Positions 17,831-27,084 of a DNA stretch of 64,000 bases are shown piece after piece. This DNA comes from DASPSM01 sp036008465 (GTDB taxonomy: Bacteria > Planctomycetota > Planctomycetia > Planctomycetales > Planctomycetaceae). The position numbers were made by a program, and so were the translations under genes. Each line of letters starts with the position of its first letter. Within the stretch, counting starts at the first letter, position 1. Below the pieces are notes generated by a model, which had not been told where the DNA came from, did not search any database, and worked only from the letters and a program-made list of their open reading frames with translations. The stretch is taken from NCBI GenBank assembly GCA_036008465.1, contig DASYNP010000091.1, positions 96,736 to 160,735 on the forward strand, read 5' to 3'.

Positions 17831-17864
17831 ATAGTACGCCTCGTTATAGTACGAAACGTACTAT
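17831..17864. promoter_or_regulatory. PadR operator: perfect palindrome over the start codon plus extra half-site
   Basis: ATAGTACG-AAA-CGTACTAT (17846-17864) is a perfect 19-base palindrome whose last two bases are the first two of the PadR ATG. A further direct copy of the half-site ATAGTACG is at 17831-17838, 15 bases upstream. The TATAGT at 17845-17850 could be the -10 box, putting the transcript start at or just before the ATG. Autoregulation by PadR is inferred. Confidence 0.7.
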
Positions 17865-18429
17865 GTCGCGGACGTCATTATCCTTGTTGGAATTCGCGCT
17901 CCTGGGGCTGGTCCACGACCGAGAGCCTTGTTGCGGCTACGACCTGCGCAAAGTTTTCGCCGACACGCCGATGGGCAGCTTCAGCGACAGCCCGGGCAGC
18001 ATCTATCCCGCGCTAGCGAGGCTCGAGCGAGCCAAATTGATCCGGGGCCGAGTGGAGGAAACTTCGTCCGTGCGCCGACGCAAGCTGTTTCATTTGAGCG
18101 CGACAGGACTCCGTGCGCTCAAGCGGTGGCTGCGCCAGCCGATCACGCAAGCCGATATGGTTCGAGGAACGCCGGAACTTGCGTTGCGATTCGCGTTTTT
18201 GGAAAGCGTCCTGGGCCGCGGGGCTTGCGTGCCGTTTCTGGAAGCGCTGGAGAAAGAACTCGCTCTGTATATCCCGACGTTGCGCCGGCACCTCCACAGC
18301 GCACAATCCGCGAATTCACTCTCGGCCGGCCTGGCAATGGAAGGTGGAGTCATGGTCTACGAGAACCGATTGGCCTGGGTCCGGCTGGCCCTGGATCGTT
18401 TGAGACAAATGCGAACGCGAATCTCATGA
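17863..18429 (+). CDS. PadR family transcriptional regulator
   Basis: A 188-residue PadR-type repressor. The N-terminal winged helix (LSLLEFALLGLVHDREPCCGYDLRKVF, then GSIYPALARLERAKLIRGRVEE and LFHLSATGLRALKRWL) is complete from the first codon. The C-terminal half (about 100-185) is the helical dimerisation domain of the long PadR subgroup. The start cannot be much further downstream without losing helix 1, yet no Shine-Dalgarno precedes it because a palindrome fills that space, which points to a leaderless message. The serine hydrolase gene follows after 40 bases and is probably co-transcribed and controlled by this protein. The inducing ligand is unknown. Confidence 0.9.
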   Translation: MSRTSLSLLEFALLGLVHDREPCCGYDLRKVFADTPMGSFSDSPGSIYPALARLERAKLIRGRVEETSSVRRRKLFHLSATGLRALKRWLRQPITQADMVRGTPELALRFAFLESVLGRGACVPFLEALEKELALYIPTLRRHLHSAQSANSLSAGLAMEGGVMVYENRLAWVRLALDRLRQMRTRIS

Positions 18430-18469
18430 GGTCGCCGATTTGGCGCTCGAGCACCGGAGAGATTTCACC

Positions 18470-19744
18470 GTGACGAGCACTTCGACAACGCGACGGCGAA
18501 CTGCTGCGCCCCTCGCTTCCCTGCTTCTAGTATTCGGCGCCATTGTCGGCCACACCTTGGCGGCCGAACTGCCGCAGGTTTCGCCGGCCGAAGTCGGTCT
18601 GTCTGCCAAAAAGCTGGAAAAAGTGAAGACGATCGTGCAAGCCCAGGTCGACAGAAAGCAGATCGCTGGCGCGGTGGTGCTCGTCGCCCGCCGAGGGAAG
18701 ATCGCCTTTCTCGAACCGTTCGGAAAGCTCGACCTAAAGTCGGGCAAGCCAATGCGGCCCGACGCGATCTTCCGCTTTTACTCGATGACCAAGCCCATCA
18801 CGTCGGTCGCGGCGCTGATGCTGGTCGAAGCGGGGAAGCTCAGACTCGACGATCCGGTCGGCAACTACCTGCCCGAGTTGCAGAACCTGCGCGTGTATGC
18901 CGGCAAGGACCAGACGGTCGCGGCGAAGCGCCCGGTCACGATCCGCGACCTCATGCGTCACACGTCGGGATTCACCTACGGCATGCCCAACGGCTCGCCC
19001 GTCGATCGGCTCTATATCAAGAACAAGATCGACGAGCGGACTCTGCCCGACATGATTCGCACGCTCGGCACGCTGCCCCTGCAGGACCAGCCGGGCACTC
19101 GCTTCAACTATAGCTATTCGACCGACGTCCTCGGCCGCGTGATCGAAATCGTCTCGGGAGAGCCGCTCGACCAATTCCTCTTCGAGCGAATCCTTCACCC
19201 CCTTGAGATGCACGACACTGGTTTTTCGATCGCCGACAACAAGCTGGACCGGTTTGCCACGGCCTACGCGCGCGGCGGCAAGGCCGGCCTGGGCGTCATC
19301 GATCTACCAGCCAGGAGTCGCTACCGCAAGCAGGCAAAATTTTTCTCAGGCGGAGGCGGACTAGTGTCGACCGCGCGCGACTATTGTCGTTTCTGCCAGA
19401 TGCTGCTCAACGGCGGCGAATTGGACGGCGCACGAATGTTGCGGCCGGAAACGGTCGCTCAGATGACATCGAACCAGCTTCCCCCAGAGGCCTTGCCCAT
19501 CAAGCTCGGTGGATTTCCGGTGCCCGGTCACGGTTTTGGGTTGGGCGTGATGGTGCGACTGGACAACAAACCGGCGCCGACTCTGCTCGATGGAGAGTAT
19601 TCCTGGAGCGGCGCGGCGAGCACATACTTCTGGGTCGCACCCAAGCCGCAGGTGATTGTCATCATTCTTCAACAGATTGAGCCGATCGATGTCAGCCTGC
19701 AGTTACAACTCAAGCCGGTCATCTACGCGGCGATTGCTGACTGA
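18470..19744 (+). CDS. Secreted serine hydrolase (beta-lactamase/class C-like)
   Basis: A 424-residue exported protein of the beta-lactamase-related serine hydrolase family, whose members act as esterases, D-aminopeptidases or penicillin-binding proteins. The signal peptide is APLASLLLVFGAIVGHTLAAE. The catalytic SxxK is YSMTK (Ser105, Lys108). The Tyr motif is in FNYSYSTDVLGRVIE, and a C-terminal block near DGEYSWSGAASTYFWVAPK corresponds to the third motif region. The start is GTG at 18470, with GGAGAG eight bases upstream; the longer TTG form begins before that site. It lies 40 bases after padR in the same direction, so regulation by PadR is inferred. The substrate cannot be told from sequence. 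Confidence 0.9.
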   Translation: MTSTSTTRRRTAAPLASLLLVFGAIVGHTLAAELPQVSPAEVGLSAKKLEKVKTIVQAQVDRKQIAGAVVLVARRGKIAFLEPFGKLDLKSGKPMRPDAIFRFYSMTKPITSVAALMLVEAGKLRLDDPVGNYLPELQNLRVYAGKDQTVAAKRPVTIRDLMRHTSGFTYGMPNGSPVDRLYIKNKIDERTLPDMIRTLGTLPLQDQPGTRFNYSYSTDVLGRVIEIVSGEPLDQFLFERILHPLEMHDTGFSIADNKLDRFATAYARGGKAGLGVIDLPARSRYRKQAKFFSGGGGLVSTARDYCRFCQMLLNGGELDGARMLRPETVAQMTSNQLPPEALPIKLGGFPVPGHGFGLGVMVRLDNKPAPTLLDGEYSWSGAASTYFWVAPKPQVIVIILQQIEPIDVSLQLQLKPVIYAAIAD

Positions 19745-19746
19745 CC

Positions 19747-20964
19747 TCAATGGATCGATGACTTGGCGGGCGGAGCAGGGCCCAAAAACTCGTACGAGAA
19801 GGCGCCCAACAGCGCTCCGCGAGCCACTTCATGACATTTCGTGCATTCGTTCCGGGCGCGGAGCGCCCCCAAGGCCAACACCCGGCAGCCGTGTTGCGCG
19901 TAGCAGATCTGCTCTCCCTTCGCGAGCGATTCCAAAGCGGCCGTTTCGAACGCGTTTAATTCTCGCGTCGGAATGTCTTGAATCTCGTCCATTTTGGGCA
20001 GCTTTTTGTTCGTCACGTAAACCATGGGGTGCCCGAATTTCCGCAGACTCACGAGCTGCAAGGACTGCAGCTCAAAGTTGGTCTCTTGAACTGGCTTGAA
20101 CTCGCTGCTGAAACGATGCGGCACGAATCCGGCAACGTGATCGCGGTCGACAACCCAGCCGGCGTCCTCGGGATCGACGAAATCACGAGAACCACCGACG
20201 TGAAGCTCGCGAAGCTGCAATTCGATTCGTTCCGCCTCGGTCCTCGTCGTGTGGTAAGGACGTGCGTGCGGAGGCACGGCTCGCAAAGGCTCCCATTGAT
20301 TGAGATCGACGTATTTCTCCGATGCCCCGGGAAGTGACAGCGCGGGCCGGCGATTGTTCTCAAAAGCGTAATCACCAACAGCGCTGATCCGCGTGACGCC
20401 GAAACCGGGCGCACTCACAAATTGTTCGACGGTTGACGCGTGAATCGTTTCTAGCGCCCAAACTCGCCGGGACCAACGCGATGGACGTTCGTCCGGCGCA
20501 TCCAGAACCGTCCAGGCGGGAGAGCCCAACGGCGGTGGTCCAAACTTTGACTCCAGATCGGCTCCAGACTGACTCGGTCGCTTCGACACGCTCTTTGTCT
20601 CGTAATCGAGTCGCCCGGCGACGGAGACGAGTGGATAGGTTTGCCGAAACTCGCCCAGGTGCTTCACGTAACTGACCGACATCCATGCGCCGCCTCCCAT
20701 CGCCAGAACCAACACCACGATGCCGATGGCCGACACCTCCAGGAACTTTGGAGTGCGGCGAACACAGACCAGGCACACCAGGAACAGTCCCAGTGCAGTG
20801 AAGCCGACCGGGAAAAGGAACGCCCCCATGCCGGCGAGCCAAAGCACCGCAAAAAGACACGCAATCGACGCCACCGCGCCCGCTCCGTAATGTCGAATGA
20901 TTAGTGAACTCAGCGAGACGCAACCGACAACCAGCACTGAAACGAGGAACGACACAACGGCCAT
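19747..20964 (-). CDS. Membrane protein with C-terminal CxxCH (possible heme) motif
   Basis: A 405-residue protein of unrecognised family. The first 100 residues contain about three to four TM helices (VVSFLVSVLVVGCVSL, AVASIACLFAVLWLAGM, LFLVCLVCV, IGIVVLVLAMGGGAW). A long soluble part follows, with many Arg, Pro and acidic residues. Near the end is CTKCH (Cys374, Cys377, His378), preceded by ICYAQHGC. CxxCH is the covalent c-type heme site, and the soluble domain is probably periplasmic, so a single-heme membrane protein is plausible; a Zn or disulfide site is the alternative. GGGGAG lies upstream of the ATG. The gene converges on the serine hydrolase with only two bases between stop codons. 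Confidence 0.78.
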   Translation of the reverse strand: MAVVSFLVSVLVVGCVSLSSLIIRHYGAGAVASIACLFAVLWLAGMGAFLFPVGFTALGLFLVCLVCVRRTPKFLEVSAIGIVVLVLAMGGGAWMSVSYVKHLGEFRQTYPLVSVAGRLDYETKSVSKRPSQSGADLESKFGPPPLGSPAWTVLDAPDERPSRWSRRVWALETIHASTVEQFVSAPGFGVTRISAVGDYAFENNRRPALSLPGASEKYVDLNQWEPLRAVPPHARPYHTTRTEAERIELQLRELHVGGSRDFVDPEDAGWVVDRDHVAGFVPHRFSSEFKPVQETNFELQSLQLVSLRKFGHPMVYVTNKKLPKMDEIQDIPTRELNAFETAALESLAKGEQICYAQHGCRVLALGALRARNECTKCHEVARGALLGAFSYEFLGPAPPAKSSIH

Positions 20965-21084
20965 GCGAGACTCCCCAAACGGAATCGTCTTCTATCAAAC
21001 ACGACGTTCGGGGCCGAACTTTTCGTCTATTTCGAGACGATTTGGGGGCCACACTGAGACGTCGCGGAAGCCGTGCAGCAATGT

Positions 21085-21540
21085 CTAAGACGGCGAAATG
21101 TCGCCTTCTATTCCGGCATTGACGGTCACTTCGTTAACTCTGGATCGCGTCAGACGCCGCAGGACAAGACGCAGCAGCAGGAAGGCAAGAAGCCCCGTCA
21201 AGCCGCCGCACCAATCGGCAACCATGTCGAAGAACTCGCAGTCGCGACCGACCGGAATTTGCGTCACCTCATCAACGATCGCGTAAGCGAAGATCACGCC
21301 GAATGCCGCCGCGAACTCACCGCGCCCAAAGGTGCGCTTCGTCGAAATCCAGATCGCGAGCAAGAATCCAAAACCAGAATTGCCCGTGAAATGCAGGATC
21401 TTGTCGGTGTTCTGGACGTAGTTGGGCACGTGCATGTGCGGCCAGTGCGTGGCGATGAACATGCTCGCCCAATAGCAGGCCAACACAACGCCGGCGGCGA
21501 GCCGACGGCGGCGGGATTGGGTCGCACTCGTTTCCGGCAT
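21085..21540 (-). CDS. VanZ family membrane protein
   Basis: A 151-residue inner-membrane protein of the VanZ family, with four hydrophobic segments. Family features are YWASMFIATHWPH near the N-terminus, the NTDKILHFTGNSGFGFLLA block with the conserved DKxxHF, and the YAIVDEVTQIPVGRDCEFFDMVADWCGG block. VanZ proteins are linked to teicoplanin resistance in enterococci, but the broader family has no firm biochemical role. The ATG at 21540 lies two bases after the aminotransferase stop, so the two are an operon. A longer frame reaching 22122 merely overlaps the aminotransferase out of frame and is not used. Confidence 0.88.
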   Translation of the reverse strand: MPETSATQSRRRRLAAGVVLACYWASMFIATHWPHMHVPNYVQNTDKILHFTGNSGFGFLLAIWISTKRTFGRGEFAAAFGVIFAYAIVDEVTQIPVGRDCEFFDMVADWCGGLTGLLAFLLLRLVLRRLTRSRVNEVTVNAGIEGDISPS

Positions 21541-21542
21541 CG

Positions 21543-22811
21543 CTAACTGGCCACCGGATACGGCTCTTTGAGGCAAAACTCGGGGCGCTGTTTCAGATAG
21601 GCGGCAGCTCGATCGGCCCGCGAGATGGCAATCGGCAGGAAGTCGAGGGCCTGCTGAATGCGGTCGTTGGGCTCGGCACAACTGAAGCGTAAGAATCCTT
21701 GGCCCGCCTGGCCAAAACATTCGCCGCCCAGGCACGCGATGCCAAACCGGTCGTCGGCCCCCTCCAACAGGTAGAGGGCCAGGCCGTGGCTGGTGATGCC
21801 CAGGCGATTGCAGACCGCCGCCACGTTCGGGAAGACGTAAAAGGTCGCGGTCGGATCGAGCGTGCGAAACCCGTCGATGCGGTTGAGGCCGGCCGTCAGC
21901 AGTTCCACCTTGTCCCGAAACTTGAGCATCACGGCATCGCGTTCGGCCTGATCGCGCTCGAGGGCGGCCGCGCCGGCGAGTTGCACCAGGGTGGGCGTGC
22001 ACGAAAGTGTCGTGTTGATCATCTTGCCGATCGCGTCGGCAATCGGGGCCGCTGCGACGGCAAACCCCAGCCGCCAGCCGCTCATACTGTACGACTTGCT
22101 GAACGTGAAGGCGGCCACGCATTGGTCGAGCATGCCGGGTTGCGAGAGAATCGACGCGTGTTTGCCTTTCCAGACCATGTGGCAGTAAGGCTCGTCGCTG
22201 AAGATGGCGACGTTCCTGCCCCGCACCAGTTCAGCAATCCGCTTGAGGTCATCCTGCGTCGCCACGCCGCCGGTCGGGTTGTGCGGCGAATTGAGGAAGA
22301 TGGCCCGCGGCGAGCGGTCCTCGGCCAGAAACCGTTCAATCTCGGTGATCTCAGGCCGGAATTGATTCGCCTGACGCAGCGGCCGCACGACGGCCCGGGC
22401 GCCCCGCCGCTCGATATTTGGCAAATACGTGGGAAAATAAGGACCAAAGACCAGCACGCCGTCGCCCGGATCGAGAAACGCCTCGCAGAAAAACTGCTCG
22501 AAGACCTTGGCTCCTGGGCCGGAGACGATGTTCTTGGCGTCGGCCGGGATGCCAAATTCACGCTTCACAAAACGGGCGGCCGCCTCGCGGAACTCGGGAA
22601 TCCCCGGCGAAGGGCAGTAATGCGACTGGTTGTTTTGAATCGCCTCGACGCCGGCCGCTTTGGCCGATGATGTGCTGTTAAACGGGCTGTCGCCGATTTC
22701 GAGCTCAACGACGTCTTTGCCGGCCGCTTTGAGCGCTTTCGCGATGGCTAGCACAGTAAAGGCCGTTTCGACCGAAAGCGATCGGGCAAACTGACTCAAC
22801 TCGACGGACAC
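21543..22811 (-). CDS. Pyridoxal-phosphate-dependent class I/II aminotransferase
   Basis: A 422-residue fold-type I aminotransferase, AspC/AlaT-like. The PLP lysine lies in FTFSKSYSMSGWRLGF; the conserved Asn and Asp-Tyr regions are FLNSPHNPTGG and IFSDEPYCHMVW; the C-terminal Arg that binds the substrate carboxylate is in GFLRFSCAEPNDR. The exact amino donor is not predictable; aspartate, alanine or aromatic amino acids are all possible. The start is placed at GTG 22811 because GGGGAG lies about ten bases upstream; the frame also permits TTG at 22844. VanZ follows two bases downstream. Confidence 0.9.
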   Translation of the reverse strand: MSVELSQFARSLSVETAFTVLAIAKALKAAGKDVVELEIGDSPFNSTSSAKAAGVEAIQNNQSHYCPSPGIPEFREAAARFVKREFGIPADAKNIVSGPGAKVFEQFFCEAFLDPGDGVLVFGPYFPTYLPNIERRGARAVVRPLRQANQFRPEITEIERFLAEDRSPRAIFLNSPHNPTGGVATQDDLKRIAELVRGRNVAIFSDEPYCHMVWKGKHASILSQPGMLDQCVAAFTFSKSYSMSGWRLGFAVAAAPIADAIGKMINTTLSCTPTLVQLAGAAALERDQAERDAVMLKFRDKVELLTAGLNRIDGFRTLDPTATFYVFPNVAAVCNRLGITSHGLALYLLEGADDRFGIACLGGECFGQAGQGFLRFSCAEPNDRIQQALDFLPIAISRADRAAAYLKQRPEFCLKEPYPVAS

Positions 22812-23010
22812 GCGGTTTGATCTCCCCAGGAACGCGCGAGGCAATCACGCTCATAATCGATCACGTTCAGTATGCTGGGGCTCAAATGACGACGCAATCT
22901 CGACCCCGACCGTGCGCAACGGCCGTTGTCGCAGGCCGCCCAGTCGAGTAAATTTAGTGTGGCGGGCTACGGTGAAGTCGGTCCCCGTCGCGGCGGTGGG
23001 ATAAAACCAC

Positions 23011-24996
23011 GTGAATTACACGCTTCTGGACTCTGCGCCCGCCGGAACCGCTCCCGTCGAGACGCCAGTTCCCGCACCGCCGCCAGCAAAGGTCGCCGCA
23101 GAAACCGCCAGCCTGCCCGAAGTGCGGGGACGGATCCCGTCCTGGGTGATTAGCCTGGTCGGCCACCTGCTCGTCCTGGTTGCGTTGTGGCCGATCCATT
23201 TCGCGTCGATGCTCCTGCGTGAGCCCGAAGTCACCGCCTCGGTCACCGCGGAAGAGACCTTCAGCACGATCCCGCAGGAATTGCGGTTCGACACGGCGGC
23301 CGCTCCCGAGATCGGAAATGGCGGCGACAATTCGTCGGAGACCAGCCTCCGGGTGGCCCATTTGGGCGCCTCCATCGAGACGCCCAAGTCGCCTGTGGTG
23401 AGCGCAGCCACCTCGGTCTCCGCGCTCGGAATGAAGCAAGTCAGCGTGGGCCGCCCGCTGGCGGACGTTGGCGTTGCAACAACCAACCGCGAACTCAGCG
23501 ACCTGATCGAAACGACCGGCTCGACCGAGCATACCGGCGGCGTGCGCGGAGCAATCGATCGGCTGACCGTCGAAATCGAGGCTTCACTGCGGCAGGAAAA
23601 CACTCTGGTCGTCTGGCTGTTCGACGCCACGCCCTCAATGAAGGGCCGCCGTGATGCGATCGCCGACCGGTTCGAGAACGTTTACCGCCAGCTGGGGCTG
23701 CTGGGAGTGGGCGGCAACGGCGCGCTCAAGACCGCGGTCGGAACCTTTGGAAAGTCAGTCCAGTTCCTCACGAAGAAACCGGTTGACGACGTTGCTGCGA
23801 TCAAGAAAGCGATCCGAAAAATTCAGGATGACGGCGACGAAAAGGGAGCGGTGGAAAATGTGTTTAGCGCCGCTCTCGCGGCGGGCGAGCGGTTTCGCAC
23901 TTTTCGCATCGGCACGAAAGAGCGCCGCCGCGTGATGATTGTGATCGTGACCGACGAGCGGGGCAGCGATACCGAAAAGCTCGAGACGGCCATCGTCAAG
24001 CTTCGGCGGATGGGCATGCGCGTCTACTGCGTGGGGGACGACGCGGTTTTCGGTCGCGAGAGACATTATTTTCCGTACGTCTTCGAGGACGGGTTTCACG
24101 GGTTTGCCTATACAAATCGTGGACCGGAAACGGCGGATCTCGAGGGCGTGCAATTGCCGTTTTGGGGCGGGCGCAGCCATCGACTCGAGGAGTTGACTTC
24201 CGGATTCGGCCCCTACGCCCTGTCCCGGTTGTGCGCGGAGACGGGCGGCATGTATTTGATTTCTGAAGAACTGCCCGGCCCAAAATTCGATGAGGCCGTT
24301 CTGCGGAACTATTGGCCCGACTATCGCCCGAAAAAAGACTACGAACTCGAGCGGGCAAGGAACGCCGCCAAAGCCGCCTTGTATCAAGCAGCCGTTGTGG
24401 GGCCGCCAGAGAAAATGCCTCAACCGCAATTGGTGTTTCGCGCGGATAACGACAATACACTGAGGCAACAGATCACCGAGGCACAGAAACCACTGGCCGA
24501 GCTGGATTACCGCCTGAACGAAATGCACACGCTCTTGGAAGCGGGCGAGCGTGACCGTTCGCGGCTCGACACGCCACGCTGGCGGGCCAGTTTTGACCTG
24601 GCAATGGGGCGCGTGCTGGCCATGCGAGCCCGGGCACTGGGCTACAACATGATGCTTGCCGATATGAAACTGTCACCCCGCCCGTTCCAGGACGCGACGA
24701 ACAATACGTGGCGAATCGAGCCGGCGTCTGACGAGAAATCGCCCTCGAAAGTCCAGAGATTCGCCAAGCGGGCCCGCGACTACCTGCAGGGCGTGATCGA
24801 AGATCACCGTGGGACGCAGTGGGAGGCGCTCGCCCGGGAAGAGCTGCAGTCGCCGATGGGGTGGGACTGGCACGAGCTGCACGTGAACTATCCACCGCCA
24901 CGGCCGCCTCGCCCGCCGCGAATTCAGCTCGACGACGACCGCGAGCGGAACATGCCTCGTCCGCCGCCGGTCTCGCACGAACCGCCGAAACTGTAG
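23011..24996 (+). CDS. Membrane-anchored von Willebrand factor A domain protein
   Basis: A 661-residue protein starting with GTG. Residues 1-40 are Pro/Ala-rich and cytoplasmic, 42-65 is a TM segment (WVISLVGHLLVLVALWPIHF), and the remainder is likely outside the membrane. The VWA domain (about 195-410) has a MIDAS-type metal site in DATPSMKG (Asp205, Thr207, Ser209) plus the VMIVIVTDERG strand with a conserved Asp. The region after 430 is helical and ends in a Pro-rich tail (PPPRPPRPPR). VWA domains mediate metal-dependent protein binding; here it may act in a cell-envelope complex. It converges on the lipoprotein gene, with four bases between the stops. No AAA+ ATPase partner is adjacent. 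Confidence 0.87.
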   Translation: MNYTLLDSAPAGTAPVETPVPAPPPAKVAAETASLPEVRGRIPSWVISLVGHLLVLVALWPIHFASMLLREPEVTASVTAEETFSTIPQELRFDTAAAPEIGNGGDNSSETSLRVAHLGASIETPKSPVVSAATSVSALGMKQVSVGRPLADVGVATTNRELSDLIETTGSTEHTGGVRGAIDRLTVEIEASLRQENTLVVWLFDATPSMKGRRDAIADRFENVYRQLGLLGVGGNGALKTAVGTFGKSVQFLTKKPVDDVAAIKKAIRKIQDDGDEKGAVENVFSAALAAGERFRTFRIGTKERRRVMIVIVTDERGSDTEKLETAIVKLRRMGMRVYCVGDDAVFGRERHYFPYVFEDGFHGFAYTNRGPETADLEGVQLPFWGGRSHRLEELTSGFGPYALSRLCAETGGMYLISEELPGPKFDEAVLRNYWPDYRPKKDYELERARNAAKAALYQAAVVGPPEKMPQPQLVFRADNDNTLRQQITEAQKPLAELDYRLNEMHTLLEAGERDRSRLDTPRWRASFDLAMGRVLAMRARALGYNMMLADMKLSPRPFQDATNNTWRIEPASDEKSPSKVQRFAKRARDYLQGVIEDHRGTQWEALAREELQSPMGWDWHELHVNYPPPRPPRPPRIQLDDDRERNMPRPPPVSHEPPKL

Positions 24997-25000
24997 GACG

Positions 25001-27073
25001 TCACGGCGACTTCGGCTTAGCGGTCGATTTCACGTCTGGCGAAGCGGGCGCCGCCGCGGAAGTCTTCGGCGGTGACCCGGCAGCGGCTGGAGTCTTCTCC
25101 GGAGTTTTATCGCTGGCCGCCGGCTTGGCACTCGCCGCCTCGGCCTTCGCGTTGGCGGGTGGTGCCGTCTCTTTCGGCGGCTGCTCGCTGCCCGTTACCG
25201 GGGGTTTCGACGCGTCGCGGGCGGTCCGCCAGCGCTCGCTCAGTAACTCGAAGCTGGGCCGCCGGTAGTCGTTTTCTTGCAATGCTTGGGCAAGCTGCGC
25301 GATGGCAACCAACGCTAACGCAAATTTCTTGCTCTCAGCAAGGCACAGGCTCCGGAGGTAGGCGGCATGCACCACCCACGTGCCAACGCCCTGCCCGTAG
25401 CGGCGGAGGTACGAGTTGAAGGTATCCTCGGCCAAGTCGAACTCGTGCTGCTGCATCTGACAGACGGCCATCCAGAACTTGGCGTCTTCGGCGGCCCGAA
25501 AATTCATAAAGAACTCGCGCTTGGGAGTCTCCATCGCCAGCGGCCCATCGCCCTTGGGGCGCTTGTCCGCAGGGAGATGATTTCGTGCTTGCTCTTGAAC
25601 GTCCTCCGGCAACGGCAACGCGGGCGGAAGCTCGTCGAGTTGCACGTTCAGGTATTTTCGAATGGCCGTCGCATAGTCGCCTTGAAGTTGGGCGATTCGC
25701 GACTTGATCTGCTTGCGCGCGTCGTGCCGCACTTCCACCCGGTCAGCCGAATCACTCTGACCGGGGAATGCTCCTCCCTCTTTCCGGCTAGTCTTGCCCC
25801 CCTTGAGGTCTTTGAACGTAGTTCCCGTGCTGACCTTCCAGTGCATGGTCTTCTTGTCGAATTCCAACTCGACCGGCCCCTCAAAGGGGAGCCAATAGGC
25901 TTCGTGCAAATTCTTCGCATCCCCCTCGAGATGATGAGCCGCTGAGGTTTGCTTCTCCGGATATTCCCAGGCCGACACATCCTCCTTCTTCCAGGCTCCT
26001 CCACCTGCCGACTCGATACGCGAGCGCAGTCCCGGCTTCCCACCCGCATCGGCCAACGGGGCATACACCGTTGTCGAACGATTGCCAGCGAGAAACGACT
26101 CGATGCGCTTGATCCGCGGTTCGGAGTAGCGGCTCGAGGTGATGATTTCGATCTGCACCGATTTGAGATCAGACGCCCGGAGCGGGTATTTCTTTTCGGG
26201 CGAGACATCCAGCTTGCGCAACAACTTGTCATCAGCGACGGCTTGAGCCAAAGTGGCCGGCTTTTGCACGGTCGCAGACGTCCCCTTGTCATCCGGCGAG
26301 GGAATGGGCCAGCCCAGCGTCGGATCGAACAGGTAGACGTGCTTGTCCAAGAGAGCGCCGACCAACCAGCGCGGCGCCGCTCCACCCTGGGTCGTCGCCG
26401 GGCTGCTGACTTTCGGGCGCACAATGACACAATCAAACCCCGCTTGTCGCAAGAGCTCTCCGAAGAGCCACGCGCGATCCTCGGCGGTTCCCCTTCCGAT
26501 CACCATCGTGTCGTACGGGGTTTGAGGGAACAGGGGATCTGAGCTGTTCACAAGCGCAACGGTGCGGACTGAAAGGTCGAACAGTCCCACAATGCGGTCG
26601 AGATCGGTCGACTGCGACTTGAGGACGTCCGCGCCGAGCTGCTTCGCCAGCCAACAATTGCGAACGTGCTCGATGTCGGTCAGGTCGTACAAATCGGCGA
26701 AGGCGTCCGCGCTTCCATTTTTCGTCGCCGGATCATTGGCCACGGTCGACTTGCCACAGTCGCTGGCCCAGTTGTTGAGGGAGTCAACGGCCTGCTGCTC
26801 CTGCGCGGTGATTCCCAAATTTTCCGGCTTGATCATGTCGAGGCCGCTCGACAAGAGTTGCTGGCAGCGAGCATCGGCGGCCGAGGCGGCGGACGCCTCG
26901 GTTTTGGCAACCGCCTTCGATCCGGCGCTCCCCGACGAGGTCGACGAATTCGACTCGCAGCCCGCGCTCACGATCGACGACAGTGCGACGGCGCACACAA
27001 CGCCAAACACCCGCGCGCGCGGGGCGGCGGCGAACCGGGAACGCAGCGAGTAAACACGTGCTCGCAAAGACAT
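25001..27073 (-). CDS. Lipoprotein with transglutaminase-like domain (no catalytic Cys) and TPR-like region
   Basis: A 690-residue predicted lipoprotein. The signal peptide ends in the lipobox SIVSAGC. The region at about 180-290 fits a transglutaminase-like fold: GRGTAEDRAWLFGELLRQAG matches the helix that normally starts with the catalytic Cys (here Ala), and DKHVYLFDPTLGWPIP matches the strands with His and Asp. It is therefore probably non-enzymatic. After about 460 there are helical repeats with TPR spacing, and the tail is Lys/Ala/Pro-rich. The ATG at 27073 is preferred, with TAAGG ahead. It lies 11 bases after kdsA and is likely co-transcribed with it. Envelope role inferred. Confidence 0.83.
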   Translation of the reverse strand: MSLRARVYSLRSRFAAAPRARVFGVVCAVALSSIVSAGCESNSSTSSGSAGSKAVAKTEASAASAADARCQQLLSSGLDMIKPENLGITAQEQQAVDSLNNWASDCGKSTVANDPATKNGSADAFADLYDLTDIEHVRNCWLAKQLGADVLKSQSTDLDRIVGLFDLSVRTVALVNSSDPLFPQTPYDTMVIGRGTAEDRAWLFGELLRQAGFDCVIVRPKVSSPATTQGGAAPRWLVGALLDKHVYLFDPTLGWPIPSPDDKGTSATVQKPATLAQAVADDKLLRKLDVSPEKKYPLRASDLKSVQIEIITSSRYSEPRIKRIESFLAGNRSTTVYAPLADAGGKPGLRSRIESAGGGAWKKEDVSAWEYPEKQTSAAHHLEGDAKNLHEAYWLPFEGPVELEFDKKTMHWKVSTGTTFKDLKGGKTSRKEGGAFPGQSDSADRVEVRHDARKQIKSRIAQLQGDYATAIRKYLNVQLDELPPALPLPEDVQEQARNHLPADKRPKGDGPLAMETPKREFFMNFRAAEDAKFWMAVCQMQQHEFDLAEDTFNSYLRRYGQGVGTWVVHAAYLRSLCLAESKKFALALVAIAQLAQALQENDYRRPSFELLSERWRTARDASKPPVTGSEQPPKETAPPANAKAEAASAKPAASDKTPEKTPAAAGSPPKTSAAAPASPDVKSTAKPKSP

Positions 27074-27084
27074 GCACAACTACC

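Noticed and set aside
21541..22122. N-terminal extension of the VanZ frame over the aminotransferase
   Set aside because: This part is out-of-frame reading of the aminotransferase; VanZ homology starts at the ATG at 21540.
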